NCBI RefSeq assembly: GCF_014191255.1
Contig: NZ_JACHWH010000003.1
Span: 377,501-441,500 of the forward strand
From: Amycolatopsis bartoniae
Lineage (GTDB): Bacteria > Actinomycetota > Actinomycetes > Mycobacteriales > Pseudonocardiaceae
Length of the DNA: 64,000 nucleotides
Direction: 5' to 3'
Shown piece after piece: positions 41,455 through 50,219 of this stretch (the stretch's first letter is position 1; each line of letters begins with the position of its first letter). A model generated the notes under the pieces. The model ran no database searches and was not told where the DNA came from. It was given only the letters and a program-made list of their open reading frames with translations. The position numbers were made by a program, and so were the translations under genes.

Positions 41455-42561
41455 ATGATCACTACGCGCGCTGCGGTTTGCCGGGAGCCTCGGCGGGCCT
41501 GGGAGATCGTCGATCTCGAGTTGGACGAGCCCGGGGACGACGAGGTGCTGGTCCGGTTCCACGCCGCCGGGCTTTGTCACTCCGACGATCACATTCAGAA
41601 GGGCGACGCCCCGATGCGCTTTCCCGTGGTCGGCGGGCACGAGGGCGCCGGGGTGGTGGAGGCGGTGGGCGGCGACGTCACGCGGGTGGCGGTCGGGGAC
41701 CACGTCGTGTGCTCGTTCATTCCCGCCTGCGGGCAGTGCCGCTACTGTTCCACCGGGCATCAGAACATGTGCGACGCCGGGAAGAACGCGTCCACCGGCG
41801 AGTTCCCCGACGGCACGTTCCGCTTCCACCGCGACGGCGAGGACTACGGCGGCCTGTGCGTGCTGGGCACCTTTTCCCAGTATGCGGTGCTTTCCGAGTA
41901 CTCGTGCATCAAGATCCCCGACGATATCCCGTTCGACGTGGCCTCGCTCGTCAGCTGCGGGGTGCCGACGGGCTGGGGGACCGCGGTGTACGCGGGCGGT
42001 GTGCGGCCGGGTGACACCGTGGTCGTCTACGGCTCGGGTGGCGTCGGGAGCAACGCCGTGCAAGGGGCGAGGTACGCCGGGGCGAAGAACGTCGTCGTGG
42101 TGGACCCGGTGGAGTTCAAGCGGGACATGGCGAAGGTCTTCGGGGCCACGCATACGTTTGCGACCGCCCAGGAGGCGCACGACTTCGTGGTCGAGACCAC
42201 GTGGGGGCAGCTCGCCGACCACGCGCTGATCACCGTGGGCGTCCTGTCCGACGAGGTGATCGCCAACGCCGTCAACGTGATCGGCAAGTCCGGCAAGGTC
42301 ACCATCACCGCAGTCGGTCCTGGCCGGCTGGACCTTCCGGCCGGGGCGCTGATCGGCTACCAGCGACGGGTGCAGGGCGCGGTGTTCGGCGCCTGCAACC
42401 CACTGTACGACGTGCCGCGCCTGCTCGGGCTGTACCGCTCCGGCGACGTGAAGCTCGACGAGCTGATCACCCGCCGCTACCGGCTCGAAGAAGTCAACCA
42501 GGGCTACGAGGACATGCTCAGCGGCAAGAACATCCGCGGCGTCATCATCCACGAACACTGA
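41455..42561 (+). CDS. NDMA-dependent alcohol dehydrogenase, paralog 1
   Basis: A 368-residue medium-chain zinc alcohol dehydrogenase. Motifs are GLCHSDDH (catalytic zinc Cys), GGHEGAGVV, the structural-zinc loop PACGQCRYCSTGHQNMC and the cofactor motif GSGGVGSNAVQG. The sequence matches the actinobacterial group that keeps its nicotinamide cofactor bound and is assayed with N,N-dimethyl-4-nitrosoaniline; partners supply electrons in vivo. Members oxidise alcohols or formaldehyde hemithioacetals. GGGAGGAG precedes the ATG. First gene of the second catabolic block; the next gene is a close paralog. Confidence 0.92.
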   Translation: MITTRAAVCREPRRAWEIVDLELDEPGDDEVLVRFHAAGLCHSDDHIQKGDAPMRFPVVGGHEGAGVVEAVGGDVTRVAVGDHVVCSFIPACGQCRYCSTGHQNMCDAGKNASTGEFPDGTFRFHRDGEDYGGLCVLGTFSQYAVLSEYSCIKIPDDIPFDVASLVSCGVPTGWGTAVYAGGVRPGDTVVVYGSGGVGSNAVQGARYAGAKNVVVVDPVEFKRDMAKVFGATHTFATAQEAHDFVVETTWGQLADHALITVGVLSDEVIANAVNVIGKSGKVTITAVGPGRLDLPAGALIGYQRRVQGAVFGACNPLYDVPRLLGLYRSGDVKLDELITRRYRLEEVNQGYEDMLSGKNIRGVIIHEH

Positions 42562-42577
42562 AGGGAGGCGACCGAAG

Positions 42578-43696
42578 ATGCCCATCACGACGCGCGCCGC
42601 GATCACGCGGAAGGTCAACACTCCCTGGGAGCTCGTCGAACTCCAGCTGGACGAGCCGAAGGCGCACGAGGTCCGCGTGAAGTTCGCCGCCTCCGGGCTG
42701 TGCCACTCCGACGACCACATCACGCGCGGGGACGCGCCCGTGCGGCTGCCCGTCGTCGGCGGGCACGAGGGTGCCGGGATCGTCGAGTCCGTCGGGCCGC
42801 ACGTGCGGCGCGTGAAACCCGGCGACCGCGTCGTGTGCTCGTACATCCCGGCGTGCGGGGCGTGCCGCCCGTGCTCGACCGGGCACCAGAACATGTGCGA
42901 GAAGGGACTCAACGCCTCCACCGGCATGTTCCTCGACGGGACCTTCCGCTTCCACCTCGACGGCGAGGACCTGGGCGGGTTCTGCACGCTCGGCACGTTC
43001 TCCCAGTACGCCGTGGTGTCGGAGTGGGCGTGCCTCCCGCTGGCCGGCGACATCCCGTTCGAAATCGCCGCGCTCGTCGGCTGCGGCGTACCGACCGGCT
43101 GGGGCTCGGCCGTGTACGCCGCGGGAGTCCGCGCCGGGCAGACCGTGGTGATCTACGGGGCGGGCGGCGTGGGCAGCAACGCCGTGCAGGGCGCGCGCTA
43201 CGCGGGAGCGAAGAACGTCGTCGTGGTGGACCCGGTGGAGTTCAAACGGGACATGGCGAAGGTTTTCGGCGCCACGCATACGTTTGCGACCGCCCAGGAA
43301 GCCCACGACTTCGTGGTCGAGACCACCTGGGGCCAGCTCGCCGACCACGCCATCTGCACCCCGGGCGTGCTCACCGAGGACGTCGTGAACTCGGCGATCG
43401 CGGTCACCGGCAAGACCGGCAAGGTCACCGTCACCGCCGTCGGGAAGATCGACGAGCGGGCGATCCACTTCCCCGGCGGGATGCTGATCGGCTACCAGCG
43501 GCAGATCCGCGGCGCCCTGTTCGGCGCCTGCAACCCGCTCTACGACGTGCCGCGCCTGCTCGGGCTCTACCGCTCCGGCGACGTGAAGCTCGACGAGCTG
43601 ATCACCCGCCGCTACCGGCTCGAAGAAGTCAACCAGGGCTACGAGGACATGCTCGGCGGCAAGAACATCCGCGGCGTCATCGTCCACGAGAACTGA
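42578..43696 (+). CDS. NDMA-dependent alcohol dehydrogenase, paralog 2
   Basis: A 372-residue paralog of the preceding gene, same family and motifs (GLCHSDDH, PACGACRPCSTGHQNMC, GAGGVGSNAVQG). The N-terminal half differs clearly, but long blocks in the middle and at the C-terminus are almost identical in DNA (from about 43205 and from about 43545), including third codon positions, which points to gene conversion. Two such enzymes could form a heteromeric enzyme or oxidise different alcohols, for example an aromatic alcohol and formaldehyde released by demethylation. Confidence 0.92.
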   Translation: MPITTRAAITRKVNTPWELVELQLDEPKAHEVRVKFAASGLCHSDDHITRGDAPVRLPVVGGHEGAGIVESVGPHVRRVKPGDRVVCSYIPACGACRPCSTGHQNMCEKGLNASTGMFLDGTFRFHLDGEDLGGFCTLGTFSQYAVVSEWACLPLAGDIPFEIAALVGCGVPTGWGSAVYAAGVRAGQTVVIYGAGGVGSNAVQGARYAGAKNVVVVDPVEFKRDMAKVFGATHTFATAQEAHDFVVETTWGQLADHAICTPGVLTEDVVNSAIAVTGKTGKVTVTAVGKIDERAIHFPGGMLIGYQRQIRGALFGACNPLYDVPRLLGLYRSGDVKLDELITRRYRLEEVNQGYEDMLGGKNIRGVIVHEN

Positions 43697-43700
43697 AACC

Positions 43701-44702
43701 ATGGCGCACCCAGCGACGGTTCCCCTGCCGGGACTCCTGCGGTCGCCGAGCCTGCGGCTCGTCGTGCGGCGGCTGCTGATGGCCATCCCGATCGTGCTCG
43801 GCGTCAGCATCCTCACGTTCGTGGTGCTCAGCCTGATCCCGGGCAACGCGGCACAACTGCTGCTGGGTCCCGAGGCGAGCCCGGACCAGGTGGCGGCGCT
43901 GAACCACCAGATGGGCCTCGACCAGCCCGCGGTCGAGCGCTACCTGAACTGGCTGGCCGGCGCGGTGCACGGCAACTTCGGCGACTCCCTCGTCAGCGGG
44001 CAGCCGGTGTCGGTCGAGCTGACCTCACGGCTCGGCGTCAGCGGTGAGCTCGTCGGGCTCGCGTTCGTCGTCTCGCTCGGGCTCGCGATCCCGGTCGCGC
44101 TGCTCGCCGCACACCGGCCGAACAAGCTGCTGGACCGCGTGAGCATGCTGGTCAGCATCACGGGGCTGTCCGTCGCGAACTACGTGTTCGCGTTGCTGCT
44201 GGTGCTGGTGTTCGCGGTGCAGCTGGCGGTGTTCCCGGCGATCGGGTTCGTGCCGGTCAGCGACGGGCTGGGGGAGAACCTGCGCTCGCTGTTCCTGCCC
44301 GCCGTGGCGATCGCGTTCCCGCTGTTCTGCTTCTACACCCGGTTCCTGCGCGGCGACCTGGTGGACCAGCTGCAGGGCGAGGACTACATCACCACCGCGC
44401 GGGCGAAGGGCATCGGGCCGTGGCAGGTGCTGCTGCGCCACGCCTTCCGCAACTCCTCCTTCGGCCTGCTCACCGTGGTCGGGCTCAACCTCGGCACCCT
44501 GATCGGCGCGACCGTGATCATCGAGCAGATCTTCGCCCTGCCGGGCGTCGGCCAGCTGCTGCTGCAGGCGATCAACACGCGTGACTACCCGGTGGTGCAG
44601 GCGTGCGTGGTGGTGTTCGCGATCGTCGCGGTGCTGGCCAACCTCCTGACCGACCTGCTCTACGCCGTACTCGACCCGAGGATCCGCTATGGCGATCGTT
44701 GA
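43701..44702 (+). CDS. dppB: ABC transporter permease, DppB type
   Basis: A 333-residue permease of the dipeptide/oligopeptide/nickel type with about six transmembrane helices and the cytoplasmic EAA-like loop (DYITTARAKGIGPWQVLLRH) that contacts the ATPases. It begins four bases after paralog 2, so it belongs to the same operon. The substrate-binding protein normally encoded with these permeases is not present next to it. A role in importing a substrate for the catabolic block is inferred from position. Confidence 0.92.
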   Translation: MAHPATVPLPGLLRSPSLRLVVRRLLMAIPIVLGVSILTFVVLSLIPGNAAQLLLGPEASPDQVAALNHQMGLDQPAVERYLNWLAGAVHGNFGDSLVSGQPVSVELTSRLGVSGELVGLAFVVSLGLAIPVALLAAHRPNKLLDRVSMLVSITGLSVANYVFALLLVLVFAVQLAVFPAIGFVPVSDGLGENLRSLFLPAVAIAFPLFCFYTRFLRGDLVDQLQGEDYITTARAKGIGPWQVLLRHAFRNSSFGLLTVVGLNLGTLIGATVIIEQIFALPGVGQLLLQAINTRDYPVVQACVVVFAIVAVLANLLTDLLYAVLDPRIRYGDR

Positions 44703-45561
44703 CGCGGGGGCCTCCGCCGTCCTGCTGGACGAGGACAGCGGGCTCGGCCGGGGCTGGCTGCGCCACGTCGAGCTGGTGATGCCGGTCGTGCTCCTGGTGC
44801 TGGTGGTCGGCGCGTGCTTCGTGTGGCCGCTGATCGGCCCGGTGCCGGGCCCGACGGGCGGGGACGTGCTGTCGTCGAACCTGCCGTCGTTCTCGCCGGG
44901 GCACCTGCTGGGCACCGACCCGAACGGCAACGACGTGTGGGCGCGGCTGCTCTACGGCGGCCGGTCCTCGCTGATCGTCGGCCTTTCCGTGAACGCGCTG
45001 GGCCTCGTCGTCGGCGGGACACTCGGTGCGGTAAGCGCTTACACGGGCGGCATCCTCGACGCGGCCATCATGCGCGTGCTCGACGTGCTGATCGCGTTCC
45101 CGTCGCTCGTGCTGACCCTCGCGGTGGCGCAGAGCCTCGGGCCGAGCCGGCTCAACACGATTCTCGCGCTGGCGTTCTTCTCCGTGCCCGCGTTCGCGCG
45201 GATCTCCCGGGCGGCGACGCTGCGGCTGCGCGAGCAGCCGTTCATGGTCGCCGCGGACCTGTGCGGCACGCGGACGTCGCGGATGCTGTTCCGGCACATC
45301 GCGCCGAACATCCTGCCGCAGCTGGTCACGTTCGCCATGCTGGGCATGGGGATCGTGATCGTCATCGAGGGCGCGCTGAGCTTCCTCGGCCTCGGCATCC
45401 CCGCACCGGCGCCGAGCTGGGGCAACATGATCGCCCAGGGCCAGCAGAGCCTGTCGGCGACGCCGATGCTCGTGGTGTGGCCGTGCTTGATGCTCTTCCT
45501 GACCGTGCTGGCGTTCAACCTGCTGGGTGAGACGCTGCGCTCCCGCTGGAGTGGCCGATGA
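44689..45561 (+). CDS. dppC: ABC transporter permease, DppC type
   Basis: A 290-residue partner permease. The N-terminal conserved HLLGTDPNGNDVWARLLYGGR and the ATPase-contacting loop FMVAADLCGTRTSRMLFRH are typical of DppC/OppC. About six helices are visible. It overlaps the dppB gene by 14 bases and the next ATPase gene by 4. Contains the perfect palindrome GTAAGCGCTTAC at 45031, see findings. Confidence 0.92.
   Translation: MAIVDAGASAVLLDEDSGLGRGWLRHVELVMPVVLLVLVVGACFVWPLIGPVPGPTGGDVLSSNLPSFSPGHLLGTDPNGNDVWARLLYGGRSSLIVGLSVNALGLVVGGTLGAVSAYTGGILDAAIMRVLDVLIAFPSLVLTLAVAQSLGPSRLNTILALAFFSVPAFARISRAATLRLREQPFMVAADLCGTRTSRMLFRHIAPNILPQLVTFAMLGMGIVIVIEGALSFLGLGIPAPAPSWGNMIAQGQQSLSATPMLVVWPCLMLFLTVLAFNLLGETLRSRWSGR
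45031..45042. other. AAGCGCTT palindrome inside dppC
   Basis: GTAAGCGCTTAC, a perfect 12-base palindrome built with the rare codons GTA and GCT. One of six AAGCGCTT sites in the window (others at 4803, 6929, 8553, 30964, 60409). Confidence 0.35.
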
Positions 45562-46583
45562 GTGTCGAAGAAGCCGCGCAGCCCACCGCCGTGTCCGTCC
45601 GAAGTGGACCATCACCGTTGCTGGAGGTCCGCGATCTGCGGGTGCGGTTCCGGACACGGGGGCGCCAGGTGCACGCGGTCAACGGGCTGTCCTACCGGCT
45701 CGCCGCGGGCCGCACGCTCGCCGTCATCGGCGAGTCCGGCTCCGGCAAGAGCGTCAGCTCCCGTGCGCTGATGGGCCTGCTGCCGCCGACGGCACAGGTC
45801 AGCGGCTCGGCCCGGTTCGACGGCACCGAGCTGGTGGGAAGGTCCGAAAAGGACCTGCGCCGGCTGCGCGGGGCGGAGCTCGCCATGGTGTTCCAGGACC
45901 CGTCCCGCTCGCTCAACCCGACCATGCAGATCGGCACGCAGATCACCGAAGCCGTGCGGGCACACGGAAAAGTGGACCGCGCCACCGCGCGCGAGCGTGC
46001 CGTGGAGCTGCTCGAACTGGTCCGGCTGCCCGCGGCCGCGCGGCGGTTCCACGAGTACCCGCACCAGCTGTCCGGCGGGATGCGGCAGCGCGTGCTGATC
46101 GCGATCGCGCTCGCCGGCAACCCTCGCCTGCTCATCGCGGACGAGGCGACCACCGCGCTCGACGTCACGACGCAGGCCCAGATCATGGACCTGCTGCTGG
46201 ACCTGCAGCGCACGCTCGGCACGGCGATCATCCTGATCAGCCACGACCTGGGGCTGGCCGCGAGCTACGCCGACGACGTCGTGGTGATGTACGCGGGGCG
46301 GGCGGTCGAGTACGCGGCCGCGAGCACGCTGTTCGCGCGCGTCCGGATGCCCTACACCGAGGCGTTGCTGGGGGCGATCCCGCGGCTGGAACGCCCGCCG
46401 CACGCCGAGCTGCCGGTGATCCCGGGCCAGCCACCGGACCTCACGCGCCTGCCCGCGGGCTGCCCGTTCGCGCCGCGCTGCCCCCGCGCCACCGACGAGT
46501 GCCACACGCAGGTACCGCCGTTCACCGAGCACGAGCCGGGCCACTGGTGGGCCTGCTGGCACCCCTGTGGAGACCCGTCATGA
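45558..46583 (+). CDS. dppD: ABC transporter ATPase, DppD type
   Basis: A 341-residue ATPase of the dipeptide/oligopeptide class. Walker A GESGSGKS, signature LSGGMRQR, Walker B LLIADEATTALD and the H-loop ISHDLG are intact, and the C-terminal oligopeptide-transporter domain with its Cys-containing CPFAPRCPRATDEC segment is present. It would work as a pair with DppF, but the dppF gene that follows is broken, so the transporter may be inactive unless this protein can act as a homodimer or another ATPase substitutes. Confidence 0.93.
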   Translation: MSVEEAAQPTAVSVRSGPSPLLEVRDLRVRFRTRGRQVHAVNGLSYRLAAGRTLAVIGESGSGKSVSSRALMGLLPPTAQVSGSARFDGTELVGRSEKDLRRLRGAELAMVFQDPSRSLNPTMQIGTQITEAVRAHGKVDRATARERAVELLELVRLPAAARRFHEYPHQLSGGMRQRVLIAIALAGNPRLLIADEATTALDVTTQAQIMDLLLDLQRTLGTAIILISHDLGLAASYADDVVVMYAGRAVEYAAASTLFARVRMPYTEALLGAIPRLERPPHAELPVIPGQPPDLTRLPAGCPFAPRCPRATDECHTQVPPFTEHEPGHWWACWHPCGDPS

Positions 46584-47013
46584 CCACGCCGCTGCTGAGC
46601 GTCCGCAACGTCGTACAGGAGTTCACCGCCCGCGGCCACGGCGGCGTCAAGGGTGGTGTAGTGCACGCGGTCTCGGACGTGTCGTTCGACCTCGCGGCGG
46701 GCGAAACCCTCGGCGTGGTCGGCGAAACGGGTTCGGGGAAGTCCACTTTGGCCCGTTCCATCCTGCAGGCGCCCCGGCCCAAGTCCGGCGAGGTGCACTT
46801 CCAGGGCCAGGACCTGGTGCGCCGTCGCAGGCGTGAGCTCACCGAGGCGCGGCGGCAGCTGCAGATGGTGTTCCAGGACCCGTACGGCTCGCTCAACCCG
46901 CGGTGGCGCGTGTCGGAGATCGTCGAGGAGCCGCTCGCCGGGTACCGCGTGGGCAACCGGCGGGCCCGCGTGCGGCAGCTGCTCGACCTGGTGGGGCTGG
47001 ACCCCGGCACCCC
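46580..47013 (+). pseudogene. dppF: dppF, 5' fragment ending at a deletion junction
   Basis: The first 144 residues of a DppF-type ATPase are intact: Walker A GETGSGKS, the QMVFQDPYGSLNP Q-loop and the following RVSEIVEEPL region. At about 47010 the similarity stops after LVGLDPGT, where intact relatives continue to the LSGGQ signature and Walker B; all of those are missing. From here the DNA encodes an aldehyde dehydrogenase in another frame. The dppF frame runs on as unrelated sequence to 47194. Without the signature motif, Walker B and H-loop it cannot hydrolyse ATP. Confidence 0.85.
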
Positions 47014-47973
47014 GCGATCGCCGCCGGCAACACGATCGTCGTCAAGCCCGCCGAGGACGCCCCGCTCACCCCGCTCGCGCTGGCCCGGCTCGCCCTCGAC
47101 GCGGGCATCCCGCCCGGCGTGCTCAACGTCGTCACCGGCTACGGACCCGAAGCGGGCGCCGCGATTCCCGCGCATCCCGGCATCCGCCGCATGAGCTTCA
47201 CCGGCTCGCCCGAGACCGGGTCGCTCGTCATGGCCGCGTGCGCGAAGAACCTCACGCCGCTGCACCTTGAGCTCGGCGGCAAGTCCCCGCAGGTGATCTT
47301 CGCCGACGCCGACCTCGACGCCGCGGTGCCCGCCATCGCCACCGGGATCACGCTCAACACCGGGCAGATCTGCGCTGCCGGCTCCCGGGTCGTCGTCGAG
47401 GAGTCCGTGCACGCCGAGGTCGTGCAGCGGCTCGCCGAAGCGCTCGGCCGGGTGCGGATCGGGCCGTGGCACGAGCAGGTGCAGATGGGCCCGCTGATCA
47501 ACGCGAAGCAGCACGACCGCGTGCTGAACTACGTGCGGCTGGGCCAGGAGGAGGGCGCCGAGCTCGTCGTCGGCGGCGGAGTGCCGCGGGGTGAGGACTA
47601 CGCGCGCGGGTTCTTCGTCGAGGCCACGCTGTTCGACCGCGTCGACCCGGGAATGCGGATCGCGCGCGAGGAGATCTTCGGGCCGGTGCTGTCGGTGATC
47701 CCGGTGCACGGCGAGGCCGAGGCGATCGAGGTGGCCAACGGCACCGACTACGGCCTGGTCGCGTCGGTGTGGACGCGGGACGTCGGGCGCGCCGTGCGGA
47801 TGTCAAAGGCGCTGCAGGCCGGGCAGGTCTCCGTGAACGCGGCGCTCGGCGGGGGCGTGATCGGCGCGCCCTTCGGCGGCTACAAGCGCAGCGGTTTCGG
47901 CCGCACCATGGGCGCGGACGCAGTGCTCGACTACACCCAGGTGAAGGCGGTGTCCCTGCGTGGCACGCACTGA
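47011..47973 (+). pseudogene. Aldehyde dehydrogenase, 3' fragment after the deletion junction
   Basis: The C-terminal 320 residues of an aldehyde dehydrogenase, entering in mid-protein at PAIAAGNTIVVKPAEDAPLT. The catalytic Glu (LELGGKS) and Cys (NTGQICAAG) and the C-terminal EEIFGPVLSV and PFGGYKRSGFGR motifs are intact; roughly the first 150-165 residues are missing. No credible start codon exists near the junction, and the frame is +2 relative to dppF. Its stop lies inside the next gene's first codons (GTG at 47960). Confidence 0.85.
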
Positions 47974-48904
47974 CTTCCGCCTGCGGGTGCTGGTGGAACC
48001 CCGCCACGGCGCGGGCTACGACCAGCTCCTCGCGCTGGCGCTCGCCGTGGAGGACGCCGGGTTCGAGGCGTTCTTCCGCTCCGACCACCTGCTCGGCGTC
48101 GACCCGGCCGACCGGACCTACCGGCCCACCGACTGCTGGACCACGCTCGGCGGCCTCGCCCGCGACACCCGCCGCATCCGGCTCGGCGCGCTCGTCGGGG
48201 CCGCGACCTTCCGCGCGCCCGGGCTGCTGGCCACCATCGTCGCGTCGGTGGACCAGATGAGCGGCGGCCGCGTCGAGCTGGGGCTGGGCACCGGCTGGTA
48301 CGAACGCGAGCACGCCGCGTTCGGCATCCCCTTTCCCGGCACCGGCGAGCGGTTCGACCGGTTCGAGGAGACGCTGGCGATCGTCACCGGACTGTGGCGC
48401 ACACCCGAGGGGGAGATATTCTCCTTCCAGGGCAAGCACTTCTCCCTCGATGAGAACGGCGCCCCGCCCCGGACGGTGCAGCGCCCGCATCCACCGGTGA
48501 TCATCGGCGGCGCGGGTCCGAAAAGGACTCCGGCCATCGCCGCCCGTTTCGCCGACGAGTTCAACAGCGCGCTGGGCGTGGACCCGCGGGAGCGGTTCGC
48601 GATCTTCGGCCGTGCCTGCGAGGCGATCGGGCGTGACCCGGACGAGGCGCGGCGCTCGGTCGTGCTGCCGGTCGCGTGCGGCACGACTTCCGCCGACATC
48701 GAGCGCCGGGCGGCGGTCATGGGCTCGGACCTCATCCGCGACAACGCGGTGATCGGCACGCCCGCCGAGGTCACCGAACGCGTCGCGGGCCTGCGTGACG
48801 CCGGTGCCGACACCGTGTACCTGCACATCTACGACATCGACGATCTGGAGCACATCGCGTTGCTCGGCGCCGAGGTCGTGCCATCCGCCGTGTCCGGCGG
48901 CTGA
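47960..48904 (+). CDS. LLM-class flavin/F420-dependent oxidoreductase
   Basis: A 314-residue luciferase-like monooxygenase fold. Conserved features include the FRSDHLL loop, the VDQMSGGRVELGLGTGWY strand-turn and the PPVIIGGAGPKRT segment. Most actinobacterial members use coenzyme F420 rather than FMN. GTG start overlaps the aldehyde dehydrogenase fragment by 14 bases. Set between alcohol/aldehyde enzymes and a CoA ligase, it may oxidise or reduce a pathway intermediate; substrate unknown. Confidence 0.9.
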   Translation: MARTDFRLRVLVEPRHGAGYDQLLALALAVEDAGFEAFFRSDHLLGVDPADRTYRPTDCWTTLGGLARDTRRIRLGALVGAATFRAPGLLATIVASVDQMSGGRVELGLGTGWYEREHAAFGIPFPGTGERFDRFEETLAIVTGLWRTPEGEIFSFQGKHFSLDENGAPPRTVQRPHPPVIIGGAGPKRTPAIAARFADEFNSALGVDPRERFAIFGRACEAIGRDPDEARRSVVLPVACGTTSADIERRAAVMGSDLIRDNAVIGTPAEVTERVAGLRDAGADTVYLHIYDIDDLEHIALLGAEVVPSAVSGG

Positions 48905-48915
48905 AGGGATTTCCT

Positions 48916-50205
48916 GTGGTCACCTCCGGTTTCGTCGCACCCGAGGACCGAGACGCCGTCACGAGAGCCCTGCGTGCCCAGCTCGACGGGCTGCCCGCGC
49001 GGTCGCCGTTCTACACGGACCTGTTCGCCCAGCACGCGATCACCCCTGCGGCACTGTCCACACTCGACGATCTGGCCAAGTTCCCCTTCACCGAAAAGCA
49101 GATGCTGCGCGACTCGCAGGCCGAGTCGCCGCCGCTCGGGCGGCACGCCGGAGTCGGCCTCACCGAGGTCGTCCGCGTGCACGCCTCCACCGGCACGACC
49201 GGGAAGCCCAGCTGGGTCGGCGTCACCCGGCGCGACGCGGCCGCGTGGACCGAGATGGTCGCCCGCGCGTTCCGCACGATGGGCGCCACCCGCGAGGACA
49301 TCGTGGTGCACGGCGCCGGGCTGACGCTGTTCGTCGGCGGGCTGCCCATCCGCGACGCGCTGGAGAGCATCGGCTCGACCCTCGTGCCGATCGGCACCGG
49401 CGCGTCGGAGAAAGCCGTGCTGGCCATGGAAACCCTCGGGGTCACCGCACTGCACTCCACTCCGTCCTACGTCCGCTACCTCGCCGAGTACGTGCGTGGG
49501 CTGGGCCGGGACCCGCGGGAGTTCGGGCTGCGCAAGGTGTTCGTCGGCGGGGAGCCCGGCGGGGGAGAGCCCGCGTTCCGCGAGTACGTCGAACGGGAGT
49601 GGGGCGCGCCGGTCACCGAAGGGCTCGGCAACGCCGACATGGCGCCGGTGCTGTTCGGGGAAGCGCCGGACAGCGGCGGAATGCGGTTCACCGGCGGCAG
49701 GCACGTGGTGGTGGAGCTGATCGACCCCGACAGCGGAGAGCCCGTCGAGGCCGAACCGGGCGCGTCCGGCGAACTGGTCTACACCTCCGTGGACCGCGAA
49801 TGCTGTCCGCTGGTGCGGTTCCGCACCCGTGACCGCGTCGTGGTCACGGGCCGCGCGACGGACGGCGCCCCGCTGATCCGCTGCGTCGGGCGCACTGACG
49901 ACATGCTGATCGTGCTGGGGGTCAACGTGTTCCCGTCCGCCGTGCGGGATCTCGTGCAGACGCGGCACCCGCGCACGACCGGCGCGGTGCAGATCGTCGT
50001 GCCGGGCACCGGGCCGCGCGTCGAGCCGCCGCTGCGAGTCGAGGCCGAATGGGGCGACGCGCCGGGCGACCGGGACCAGCTGCGCCACGAGCTGGAGGGG
50101 CTCATCCGGGCGCGGCTGTCCGTGCGCGCCGAGGTGACGCTGGTGCCGCCCGGCACCCTCGAACGGTCCGAGATGAAGTCCCGGCTGGTCCGGCTCGCCG
50201 GCTGA
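48916..50205 (+). CDS. Phenylacetate-CoA ligase-like (PaaK) adenylating enzyme
   Basis: A 429-residue PaaK-type acyl-CoA ligase, the expected length for the family. The AMP-binding STGTTGKPSWVGV loop and the later CPLVRFRTRDRVVVTG and GRTDDMLIVLGVNVFP motifs are intact, ending in the C-terminal lid domain. It would activate an aromatic or aliphatic acid as acyl-AMP and acyl-CoA. GTG start after a weak purine stretch. Operon member between the LLM and zinc alcohol dehydrogenase genes. Confidence 0.9.
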   Translation: MVTSGFVAPEDRDAVTRALRAQLDGLPARSPFYTDLFAQHAITPAALSTLDDLAKFPFTEKQMLRDSQAESPPLGRHAGVGLTEVVRVHASTGTTGKPSWVGVTRRDAAAWTEMVARAFRTMGATREDIVVHGAGLTLFVGGLPIRDALESIGSTLVPIGTGASEKAVLAMETLGVTALHSTPSYVRYLAEYVRGLGRDPREFGLRKVFVGGEPGGGEPAFREYVEREWGAPVTEGLGNADMAPVLFGEAPDSGGMRFTGGRHVVVELIDPDSGEPVEAEPGASGELVYTSVDRECCPLVRFRTRDRVVVTGRATDGAPLIRCVGRTDDMLIVLGVNVFPSAVRDLVQTRHPRTTGAVQIVVPGTGPRVEPPLRVEAEWGDAPGDRDQLRHELEGLIRARLSVRAEVTLVPPGTLERSEMKSRLVRLAG

Positions 50206-50219
50206 CCCGAGGAGGAGCC

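Noticed and set aside
45527-47194. 555-residue ABC ATPase
   Set aside because: The first part is dppD in the wrong frame, the real start is 46580, and the last 60 residues are aldehyde dehydrogenase DNA out of frame.
46903-47973. Complete aldehyde dehydrogenase starting at 46903
   Set aside because: Its first 36 codons are dppF read in another frame; the family sequence begins mid-protein at 47011.
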